This document shows positions 6,468 to 15,027 of a stretch of 49,278 nt of DNA, one piece after another. The notes below the pieces were generated by a model. That model did not search any database, had not been told where the DNA came from, and saw only the letters and a list, made by a program, of their open reading frames with translations. The first letter of the stretch is position 1, and each line of letters starts with the position of its first letter. Source of the stretch: Clostridia bacterium (GTDB taxonomy: Bacteria; Bacillota; Clostridia; Oscillospirales; Acutalibacteraceae); contig JAFZOL010000051.1 in the NCBI GenBank assembly GCA_017550625.1, positions 1 to 49,278 on the forward strand, in the 5' to 3' direction. Made by a program: the position numbers and the translations under genes.

Positions 6468-7538
6468 ATGGAAGTCAGAAAGTATAAATACGCGATCGCG
6501 TCGCCCACCTCGATGGGCGTGCGCATCACCCCCGAAAACCGCATGGCGGTGCAGAATTCCAACCGGTTTTACCTGCAGTCCACCAGCGCCGAGAGCAACG
6601 TGCTCAACGTCTCGTCCTCTCTCGGTCTGCCGTGTCTCGTGCTGACCCGTTTCGTCGAGGGCAGCCCCATCGCGGCGTTCATCAAGGCGCAGCTGCGCGC
6701 CCGCAACATCTGCTTCGAGGGGCCCGATATTCCGCAGGGCGGCCCGTGGGGCTGGCGGCACCAGTTCAACATCGCCGACTCCGGCTTCGGCCTGCGCGCC
6801 TCGCGCGTGTGGAACGACCGCGCCGGCGAGATCGGCCGCACCCTCGACGCATCGGACTACGACGTCGAGCGCATCTTCGGGCAGGAGGGCGTCGGCGTGC
6901 TGCACCTTTCGGGCCTCATCGCCGCCATGAGCGAAGACACCACCCGCTGCTGCCTGCAGCTCGCCCGTGAGGCGAAAAAATACGGCACGCTCGTGAGCTT
7001 CGACCTCAACTACCGCGCCTCGTTCTGGAAGGGCAGGGAGGCCGAGCTCTCGGCCGCCTTCAAAGAGATCGCCTCGGCCGCCGACATCCTCGTCGGCAAT
7101 GAAGAGGATTTCCAGCTCTGCCTCGGGCTCGAAGGCCCCGAGGCCGGCGGCAAGGACCTCTCGTCAAAGATCGAGAGCTTCAAGGGCATGATCACCCGCG
7201 CGAAACAGGAATACCCGAACGCGAAGGTGTTCGCCACCACGCTGCGCGAGGTGCTGTCCGCCAACCGCAACCTCTGGGGTGCGATCATGCTCGCCGAGGG
7301 CGAGTGGTTCGTTGAGGAGCCCCGCGAGATCGAGATCATGGACCGCATCGGCGGCGGCGACGGCTTCACCGGCGGCGTGCTCTACGGCGTGGTCTCGGGC
7401 AAGCCCGTTGCTGACTGGATCAAGCTCGGCTGGGCGGCGGGCGTTCTTGCCGCCGAAAGCCTCAACGACTGGGCCGAGCCCGCCGACGAAAAACAGCTCC
7501 GCGACGTCTATAAGGGCAACGCGAGAGTCCAGAGATAA
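6468..7538 (+). CDS. kdgK: PfkB-family sugar kinase, probable 2-dehydro-3-deoxygluconokinase
   Basis: A 356-residue ribokinase-fold kinase. The C-terminal anion hole reads RIGGGDGFTGG with catalytic base Asp298; the first Gly-Ala of the usual GAGD is Gly-Gly here, as in several KDG kinases. SFDLNYRASFWKG and DILVGNEEDF are the expected conserved strands. The gene sits 13 bases after the mannonate oxidoreductase with a GGAG site. The pair fits hexuronate or aldonate breakdown through 2-keto-3-deoxygluconate, although no mannonate dehydratase or KDPG aldolase is in the window. KDG is the most likely substrate but is not proven by sequence alone. Confidence 0.75.
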   Translation: MEVRKYKYAIASPTSMGVRITPENRMAVQNSNRFYLQSTSAESNVLNVSSSLGLPCLVLTRFVEGSPIAAFIKAQLRARNICFEGPDIPQGGPWGWRHQFNIADSGFGLRASRVWNDRAGEIGRTLDASDYDVERIFGQEGVGVLHLSGLIAAMSEDTTRCCLQLAREAKKYGTLVSFDLNYRASFWKGREAELSAAFKEIASAADILVGNEEDFQLCLGLEGPEAGGKDLSSKIESFKGMITRAKQEYPNAKVFATTLREVLSANRNLWGAIMLAEGEWFVEEPREIEIMDRIGGGDGFTGGVLYGVVSGKPVADWIKLGWAAGVLAAESLNDWAEPADEKQLRDVYKGNARVQR

Positions 7539-7576
7539 AGGGCCGAGGGCACACAGGGAAATAGCCGCGTAAGATG

Positions 7577-7608
7577 AATGCAAAATGCAAAATGCAAAAT
7601 ACAAAATT
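7577..7608. repeat. AATGCAA heptamer repeat
   Basis: AATGCAA three times, AATACAA once, then AATT. It lies in the 311-base gap 7539-7849, which otherwise holds a GGGCACACA nonamer, the CCCTGGC heptamers at 7777-7800 and a GCGCAC/GTGCGC inverted repeat just before the gnd ribosome site. No gene or clear promoter was seen there, although a TATAAT-like hexamer occurs near 7712. Confidence 0.85.
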
Positions 7609-7776
7609 GTATGATGTCTTTCGGTAGTACGGCTGCCCGACAGGGTGCATAAACCGATTCCATATCCGTCTGCCGCGCTGCCGGGAAGAATACGCTCAGC
7701 TGCGCTGCGCTATATAATGCCGACCTCCGGCCCCTTCACTTCTCCCTGTTTACCATTTACAACCATGTTCCTTTTT

Positions 7777-7800
7777 CCCTGGCCCCTGGCCTCTGGCCCC
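7777..7800. repeat. CCCTGGC heptamer repeat
   Basis: CCCTGGC, CCCTGGC, CTCTGGC, then CCC in tandem, 50 bases before gnd. Confidence 0.8.
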
Positions 7801-7849
7801 TTGCGCACACCCCTGTGCGCCCCAATAAAAAAATTAAGGAGAAATCAAT

Positions 7850-9293
<1,444 letters not shown>

Positions 9294-9301
<8 letters not shown>

Positions 9302-10151
9302 GCCGAAGCTTGTCGCCCTCGATCTCGACGGCACGCTGCTCGATTCCGACAAGCGTCTCTCAAAAGAAAACGACCTCGTCCTCGCCCGCGCCGCGGGGGA
9401 GGGCGTGACCGTCGTGCCCGCCACCGGGCGCTTTTACGAGGCGATGCCCGAAGAGATCAGGCGTCTGCCGTACGTGCGTTACGTTATCGAGGTCAACGGC
9501 GCTGGCGTCGTGGATCTCGAAACGGGCGAAAAGCTCGTCCGCGCCGATATTCCGTGGGACGAGGCCGTCGCCATCATGGAGGTGCTCGACGGCTGCGACG
9601 TGATCTACGACTGCTTTTCGGGCGGGCAGGCGTTTATGGGGCGCGCCCATTACGACCGCATCCCCGAATTCGCGCCCGACCGGCATTACTACAAGATGCT
9701 CACGGAGCTCCGGCAGCCCGTGGACGACCTCAAGGCGTTTCTCAGAGAGACGAAGCGTCCCATCCAGAAGACGCAGTTCTTCTTCCGCGACATGGACCTG
9801 CGCGCCCGTCTCCTCAAAGAGTTCCCGGCGCGGTTTTCGGGCTATACGGTCACGTCCAGCGTCGTTAACAATATTGAGATCACGCACAAAAACGCGAACA
9901 AGGGCCACGCGCTCACGGCGCTCGGCACCGCCCTCGGCATAGACGTTGCCGACAGCATGGCGTTCGGCGACGACCTCAACGACGTGCCCATGCTCCTCGC
10001 GGCGGGCGTCGGGGTCGCCATGGCGAACGCCGGGCCCGAGGCGAAGGCGGCCGCCGACCTCATCGCCCCCTCGAACGACGAAAACGGCGTCGCTATTGTA
10101 CTCGCACGCGTGCTTTGGGGAACCCAACGCGGCGGAAAGGATGCTTTATGA
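9294..10151 (+). CDS. Cof-type HAD-superfamily phosphatase
   Basis: A 285-residue HAD hydrolase of the Cof/IIB class. Motif I is DLDGTLLDS with the nucleophile Asp and acid Asp near residues 10 and 12; motif II is in VVPATGRFY; motif III/IV is the KGHALTALGTALGI lysine followed by AFGDDLNDVPML. The start ATG lies inside the end of gnd, and the stop overlaps the ATG of the next gene as ATGA, so the three are one operon. The likely substrate is a sugar phosphate, possibly a gluconate or mannonate derivative from this pathway, but the family is promiscuous. Confidence 0.85.
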
Positions 10152-11428
10152 ACGATATCACACTTATATCTCCCCGCGAAGAGGGGCTCACGAACGAAGA
10201 ACTCAAAGCGGCTCTGCTTCAAAGCCTCGAAGGGCGGACCGTCCGGCGGGCGCTGATTCTGCCGCCCGATTTCACGCGCTTTCATTCCGGCGCGGGATAC
10301 CTCACGAACGTTTATTACCACGCCCTGACCGAGCGCGGCGCCGAGGTCGACGTCCTGCCCGCCCTCGGCACGCACGTGCCGGTCACAAGGGCGCAGTGGG
10401 ATACGATGTTCGGCGATGTTCCCTACGAAAAGATGCTCGTGCACAACTGGCGCACGGACGTCGTGAAGCTCGGCGAGATCCCGGGCGACTACGTCGCCTC
10501 GATCACCGACGGCCTCTGGACCGAGCCGATCGAAGCCGAGGTGAACCGCCGCGTGATGGACGAGTCCTACGACCTCATCATTTCGCCCGGGCAGGTGGTC
10601 CCGCACGAGGTCATCGGCATGTCGAACCACGCCAAGAACCTGTTCGTGGGCGTCGGCGGCAGCGACATGATCAACAAGTCCCACATGGTCGGCGCGGTCT
10701 ACGGCATGGAGCGTATGATGGGCCGCGACCACACCCCCGTGCGCAAACTCTTCGACTACGGCATGGAGCACTTCCTTAAGGACCGCCCCATCCTCTTCGC
10801 CCTCACCGTGACCACCGCCCCGGGCGGCAAGATCCGCACGCACGGCCTGTTTCTCGGCGAGGGGCGCGAGTGTCTCACCAACGCCGTGAAGCTCGCGCAG
10901 CAAAAGAACATCGACTTCGTGCCCACGGGCCTCAAAAAATGCGTCGTCTACCTCGACCCCGAAGAGTTCCAAAGCACGTGGCTCGGCAATAAGGCGGTCT
11001 ACCGCACGCGCATGGCCATGGCGGACGGCGGCGAGCTTCTGATCCTCGCCCCGGGCGTCGAGCGCTTCGGCGAGGACCCTGCCGTGGACGCTCTCATCCG
11101 CAAATACGGCTACCGCGGCAGGCTCAACACCCTCGAACAGTTCAAAAAGCCCGAAAACGAAGACCTGCGCGCCAACATGGGCGCGGCGGCGCACCTGATC
11201 CACGGCTCGTCCGACGGGCGCTTCACGATCACCTACGCCGTGAAAAACATCACGCGGCGCGAGATCGAAGACGTGGGCTTCGTTTCCGCCGATTACGACA
11301 AAGCGGCGGCGAAATACGACCCCGCAAAGCTCCGTTACGGTTACAACACCGTGGACGGCGAAGAGGTCTATTTCATCCCGAACCCCGCCCTCGGGCTCTG
11401 GATCAACCGCGAAGCGTTTGAAGAATGA
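10148..11428 (+). CDS. LarA-family nickel-pincer racemase/epimerase homolog, possible gluconate/mannonate 2-epimerase
   Basis: A 426-residue protein of the lactate-racemase (DUF2088/LarA) superfamily. Landmark residues are kept with LarA spacing: PPDFTRF (39-45), His75 in ALGTHVP, His153 in VPHEV, Lys163 (the pincer-nucleotide attachment position) and His179 in NKSHM. The His-to-Lys and Lys-to-His gaps are 10 and 16, as in LarA 174/184/200. Some LarA homologs epimerise D-gluconate and D-mannonate at C2. Placement behind mannonate oxidoreductase, KDG kinase and gnd points to that substrate. The ATG is coupled to the HAD gene by ATGA. No larB, larC or larE cofactor gene is in the window. Confidence 0.8.
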   Translation: MNDITLISPREEGLTNEELKAALLQSLEGRTVRRALILPPDFTRFHSGAGYLTNVYYHALTERGAEVDVLPALGTHVPVTRAQWDTMFGDVPYEKMLVHNWRTDVVKLGEIPGDYVASITDGLWTEPIEAEVNRRVMDESYDLIISPGQVVPHEVIGMSNHAKNLFVGVGGSDMINKSHMVGAVYGMERMMGRDHTPVRKLFDYGMEHFLKDRPILFALTVTTAPGGKIRTHGLFLGEGRECLTNAVKLAQQKNIDFVPTGLKKCVVYLDPEEFQSTWLGNKAVYRTRMAMADGGELLILAPGVERFGEDPAVDALIRKYGYRGRLNTLEQFKKPENEDLRANMGAAAHLIHGSSDGRFTITYAVKNITRREIEDVGFVSADYDKAAAKYDPAKLRYGYNTVDGEEVYFIPNPALGLWINREAFEE

Positions 11429-11429
11429 A

Positions 11430-11467
11430 AAAACGCCGGAGGCTTATCTCAAGCCCCCGGCGTTTCT
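11430..11467 (+). terminator. Terminator after the LarA-like gene
   Basis: An AAACGCCGG...CCGGCGTTT stem with an inner GGCTT/AAGCC helix begins directly after the stop codon. The T-run is short. Confidence 0.75.
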
Positions 11468-11472
11468 CATTC

Positions 11473-11504
11473 AATTCTGTATTTTGTATTTTGCATTTTG
11501 CATT
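11473..11504. repeat. Inverse-oriented AATGCAA heptamer repeat
   Basis: AATT followed by CTGTATT, TTGTATT, TTGCATT, TTGCATT: the complement of the array at 7577-7608, sharing its AATT cap. Confidence 0.85.
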
Positions 11505-11531
11505 CTTCCTACGCGGCCCTGCCGCGTGCCC

Positions 11532-11562
11532 GTGCACCCGTGCACCCGCCGCCGCAGGCGGC
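11532..11562. repeat. GTGCACCC octamer repeat plus GCCGCC hairpin
   Basis: Two GTGCACCC copies (11532-11547), preceded by a partial GTGCCC, then a GCCGCC/GGCGGC hairpin. This is the third instance of the octamer-plus-hairpin module. Confidence 0.75.
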
Positions 11563-11567
11563 TATAT

Positions 11568-12542
11568 TTATTCACCGTCAAACACCATCGGCGTAAACCG
11601 TATCCCGTTCACGGTCTGCTCGGTATCCGCCGCCGAAAAGCCCAGCGCCTTATAAAACGGCAGGCCGTAGGGCGACGAGTTGAGCGTCACCGCCCGCCCC
11701 GGACAATCCTCTCTGAGCCGCCGCCAGAGCCGCGTGCCCACGCCGCAGCGGTGATAGGGCCCGTCCACGAAGAAAAAGCAGACGTGCATCCTGTCCGGCC
11801 TATATCCGATCTCACCGACGAGCCTCTCGCCGTCGAACGCGCCGACATACTCGATCCCCGCGAGATAGGTTTCGTCGTGGATGCTCTTATAAAACTCCTC
11901 GGTGCCCTCGGGCGCGTAGGCGGGCGACTCGTACTCTGTGAACACCTTCCACGCCAGCGCCAGCGCCGCCGGGACCTCCTCTTTTGTCAGCGGGCGCACC
12001 GAAAAGCCGTTCACCCAGTCCTCTCTCGTGAGCCTCGTGACGTGCTCGGTACGGATATCGCCCATCAGCGGCCAGAACACGTCCTTGTTCGTGTGATGGT
12101 AAATAAACCCGCATTTTTCCTGCGCGCGTTTCGATTTCTCGTTGCCGTCGAAATACCCGCACCAAAGCGTTTTGAGCCCGAGGTCCGCGAACGCGTGGCG
12201 GATGAGCTCCCTTGTCGCCTCCGGGATGAGCCCCCGTCCCCAGAACGGCACGCCGATCCAATAGCCGATCTCGCCCTCGCCGTCGGGCAGGGCAAGGTTG
12301 CTGTTCTCCCCGAGCTTCAGCCCGATGCTGCCGATCGCCCGGCCGTCCTCTTTCAGGCACACGGCGTACGTCTCCGGCACCGCGAGCACGTTTTTGATGA
12401 TTTCGCGGCTGTCGTCCACGCTCGTGTGCGGCGGCCAGCCCGCCGGCGGGCCGACGCGCGGGTCCTTCGCGTATTCGTATAAACTCTCGGCGTCCCGCTC
12501 TTCCCACGGGCGCAGCATGAGCCTTTTCGTCTCGAATCTCAT
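11568..12542 (-). CDS. Tandem two-domain GNAT N-acetyltransferase
   Basis: A 324-residue protein made of two GNAT folds. Domain 1 (about 1-170) begins MRFETKRLMLRPWEERD and has the acetyl-CoA loop WGRGLIPEATREL, typical of the RimJ/RimL group that acetylates N-termini or small amines. Domain 2 (about 185-324) has PYHRCGVGTRLWRRL and ends FYKALGFS...FTPMVFDGE, a separate GNAT of the single-domain type. The start at 12542 follows GGGAG; a longer ATG 12 codons upstream has no ribosome site. Substrates are unknown. Gene fusion of two acetyltransferases is seen directly in the translation. Confidence 0.8.
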   Translation of the reverse strand: MRFETKRLMLRPWEERDAESLYEYAKDPRVGPPAGWPPHTSVDDSREIIKNVLAVPETYAVCLKEDGRAIGSIGLKLGENSNLALPDGEGEIGYWIGVPFWGRGLIPEATRELIRHAFADLGLKTLWCGYFDGNEKSKRAQEKCGFIYHHTNKDVFWPLMGDIRTEHVTRLTREDWVNGFSVRPLTKEEVPAALALAWKVFTEYESPAYAPEGTEEFYKSIHDETYLAGIEYVGAFDGERLVGEIGYRPDRMHVCFFFVDGPYHRCGVGTRLWRRLREDCPGRAVTLNSSPYGLPFYKALGFSAADTEQTVNGIRFTPMVFDGE

Positions 12543-12579
12543 GGTTTCTCTCCCTTCACGGGGACGTTTCATAAACAAA

Positions 12580-12623
12580 AAACCGTCCGTTCTCCCTTAT
12601 TTTAGAGAACAGGCGGTTTTATG
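12580..12623 (-). terminator. Terminator of the membrane-protein gene
   Basis: A long imperfect stem (AAACCGTCCGTTCTC against GAGAACAGGCGGTTT) ends in a T-run on the - strand, 25 bases past the membrane-protein stop. Confidence 0.75.
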
Positions 12624-12646
12624 TCAAGCCTTTTTTGCCGTGCCGT

Positions 12647-13222
12647 TTAGTTCTTCGCGGCGTGTTTTTTCATCATGTGCTTTTTATAGAGCGTGAGCAG
12701 CACGCTGCAACCGAGGTTGAGGATGAGGCACCCCAGAGCGAGCGAAACGAGGTTGCTCGGCAGGTCCGCCACGGCCTCTCCGGATTTGACGAACGACACG
12801 ATGAAATAGCAGAAGCCGACGTTGTTGAACAGGAAGGGAAAAATGGGCTGCAGGAGGATCAGCAGGGCGATCGACACGATCAGCAGCAGCGAGAGGGCCA
12901 CGAGCTTCGAGAGCCCCGCGCCCATCAGCAGCGGCACGCCCTTGATCACGCCCGCGGCGATCACGAGCCCCACGGCGCCGCCGAACAGGGTGGTCAGAAA
13001 GCGGTCGCGGTAGCTCAGCTCTTCCTGCATGAAGAACACGGTCACGCTCAAAAAGAACGACCAGTTGATGATCTCGATCCCGCCGAAGTGGGTCAGCTCG
13101 TGCGTGTGCAGCACCTGATAGATCACGTTCCACAGGATGATCCACAGGAACACGATCACAAGGCCCAGCATCTTGGCTTTTTTCGGTTTGTTAAAGAATT
13201 TCAGCGCGTGCGCGTTTTCCAT
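12647..13222 (-). CDS. Multi-pass membrane protein of unknown function
   Basis: A 191-residue integral membrane protein with about five hydrophobic segments: 18-36 (LGLVIVFLWIILWNVIYQV), about 55-70, 80-105, 110-135 and 155-180. The N-terminus is short and lysine-rich and the C-terminus ends KKHMMKKHAAKN, so both ends are probably cytoplasmic. No catalytic motif or transporter signature was recognised. The start has AAAGGAG ahead of it and is preferred over an upstream ATG at 13255. It is transcribed away from the large branched-chain acid block. A lone histidine-rich HTHELTHFGG segment lies between the first two helices. Confidence 0.6.
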   Translation of the reverse strand: MENAHALKFFNKPKKAKMLGLVIVFLWIILWNVIYQVLHTHELTHFGGIEIINWSFFLSVTVFFMQEELSYRDRFLTTLFGGAVGLVIAAGVIKGVPLLMGAGLSKLVALSLLLIVSIALLILLQPIFPFLFNNVGFCYFIVSFVKSGEAVADLPSNLVSLALGCLILNLGCSVLLTLYKKHMMKKHAAKN

Positions 13223-13614
13223 AAAAACGCTCCTTTCATATTTCAATGCGCCCATCTTATCATGTTAAAATCGGCCCTGTCAACGCTTTGGCGCGATCCT
13301 CTACAAAGGGCCCGAAACTTGCTTTTCCGTCGCCCTGCCGCGCGGATTCTGCGTTTTCTCCGACACCCCGCTCTTGTTTTGTCGCGGACCAAACGCGCCC
13401 GCGTTCAAAAAACGGCAGATTCCCCCGTTTTTGACGGTCTCGCCGCCGTTTTTGCCGCGCCTTTATATCAATTATTTCTATTTTTAATAAAAAACAGAAA
13501 AAAGATGTGGATTTACCCGAAAAGATGTGTTATAGTTATTCTGATTTTCTATACCGCGTTTCGCCCCCGTTTTCCGGGTCCGGCGAATTTACGCGGCGTT
13601 CGGAGGCAGAGAGT
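13223..13614. other. Divergent intergenic region before the branched-chain acid block
   Basis: This 392-base gap holds no convincing gene. CAAAAAACGG/CCGTTTTTG (13406-13433) can form a hairpin with T-rich ends in both directions. An AT-rich patch at 13465-13505 is followed by a weak promoter-like pair TGGATT/TATAGT (13508-13513, 13531-13536; 17-nt spacer). GGAGGC lies 8-13 bases before the next ATG. No T-box motif like that at 20055 was found here. Confidence 0.5.
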
Positions 13615-15027
13615 ATGAAAACGGTACAACTCAGCGACGTCACCATGAAGCGCGCGCCCCAGCCGGGTGCCGAGGGCCTTACGTTTCGCGAAAAGCTCGA
13701 GCTTGCGCGCCTGCTCGACGGCCTCGGCGTGCCGTCGGTCGAGGCGCCCCCGGTCGAGGACCGGCGCACCGACGCGTTGCTGCTCAAATCCCTGTCCGGC
13801 GCGTTATCGCAGGCTTCTCTCGTCGTCACGGTCCCGGCGGGCGACCCCGAGGCGATAGACTCTCTCTGGGCGTGCCTCAGAGAGGCCAAAAAGCCCCGCC
13901 TGCAGGTCAGCCTCCCCGTGTCCACAGTCGGTATGGAATACCTCTGCCACAAAAAGCCCGACGCCATGCTCGCCTTCATTTCCGAAAACGTGGCGGCCTG
14001 CCGGGCGAAATGCCCCTCGGTCGAATTCTGCGCCGAGGACGCCGGCCGCGCCGAGCCCGAATTCCTGCGCGCGGCCTTCGCCGCCGCCGTTGAGGCGGGG
14101 GCTTGTGTCATCACCTACTGCGACTCCGCGGGCGACCGCCTGCCCGAGGAGCTTTACAAGGCCGTCTCCGCCGTCCGCGAGGCCTTTCCGGACGTCAGGC
14201 TCGGCGTGCGCATTTCCAACGACGTCTACATGGCGGACGCCGGCGCGGTCTACGCCGTCAGAGCGGGCGCGGACGAGATCAAGGTCGCGGTCGTCGGCAG
14301 CGAGCTGACGTCCCTCAAGCGCTTCGCCGCCGTGCTCAAAGCGCGGGGCGAGGAGCTCGGCGTGACCTCGGATCTCAGAATGACCGAGCTCAACCGCACC
14401 GTGGGGCAGATCGAGCGGCTCGTCAAGCGCTCCCGCCCCAAGACCTCGCCGTTTGAGGACGGCGTGCGCCCCTCCGACGAGGGCTTCTCGCTCAACGCCT
14501 CCGACGACGCCGCCGCCATCCGCCGCGCGGCCGAACGCCTCGGCTATTCGCTGACCGAAGAGGACGAAAAGCGCGTCTACGCGGCGTTTCTGCAGGTCGC
14601 GGACAAAAAGGGCAGCCTTTCCGACAAAGAGCTCGACGTGCTGATCGCCACCTCGGCCATGCAGGTGCCGCCCACCTACACGCTCGAGAGCTACGTGATC
14701 AATTCGGGCAACCGCATCACCTCCACGTCTCACGTGCGGCTGAGGCGCGGCGATGAGATCGAGGCGGGCGTGTGCCTCGGCGACGGCCCGATCGACGCCT
14801 CGTTCCTCGCGATCGAGCAGATCGTGGGCACGCATTACGAGCTCGACGACTTCCAGATCCGCTCGGTCACCGAGGGGCGCGAGGCCATGGGCGAGGCCGT
14901 GGTGCGGCTCGTCAGCGGCGGCAAGCTCTACGCCGGGCGCGGCATCTCCACCGACATCGTGGGCGCCAGCATCCAAGCGTACGTGAACGCTTTGAACAAG
15001 ATTCTTTTTGAGGAGAACGACGCATGA
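13615..15027 (+). CDS. Catalytically degenerate 2-isopropylmalate synthase-like protein
   Basis: A 470-residue homolog of the LeuA/homocitrate synthase family. An HMGL-like barrel (about 1-265) is followed by a linker and a well-kept LeuA allosteric domain (about 355-470: GDGPIDASFLAIEQIVG, YAGRGISTDIVGASIQAY). The active site is not kept. The usual TLRDGEQ reads TMKRAPQ (residues 9-15), losing the metal-binding Asp, and the usual HxHND reads RISND (199-203), losing both metal histidines. FCAED and CDSAGDRLPEE show the barrel is otherwise alignable. The start at 13615 has GGAGGC upstream. Its stop overlaps the next start (ATGA). It may act as a leucine or valine sensor or an altered enzyme. 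Confidence 0.75.
   Translation: MKTVQLSDVTMKRAPQPGAEGLTFREKLELARLLDGLGVPSVEAPPVEDRRTDALLLKSLSGALSQASLVVTVPAGDPEAIDSLWACLREAKKPRLQVSLPVSTVGMEYLCHKKPDAMLAFISENVAACRAKCPSVEFCAEDAGRAEPEFLRAAFAAAVEAGACVITYCDSAGDRLPEELYKAVSAVREAFPDVRLGVRISNDVYMADAGAVYAVRAGADEIKVAVVGSELTSLKRFAAVLKARGEELGVTSDLRMTELNRTVGQIERLVKRSRPKTSPFEDGVRPSDEGFSLNASDDAAAIRRAAERLGYSLTEEDEKRVYAAFLQVADKKGSLSDKELDVLIATSAMQVPPTYTLESYVINSGNRITSTSHVRLRRGDEIEAGVCLGDGPIDASFLAIEQIVGTHYELDDFQIRSVTEGREAMGEAVVRLVSGGKLYAGRGISTDIVGASIQAYVNALNKILFEENDA

Noticed and set aside
13223-13614. Second T-box or leucine riboswitch before the LeuA-like gene
   Set aside because: No TGGNACCGCG motif, AGAGAG element or antiterminator/terminator pair could be found.
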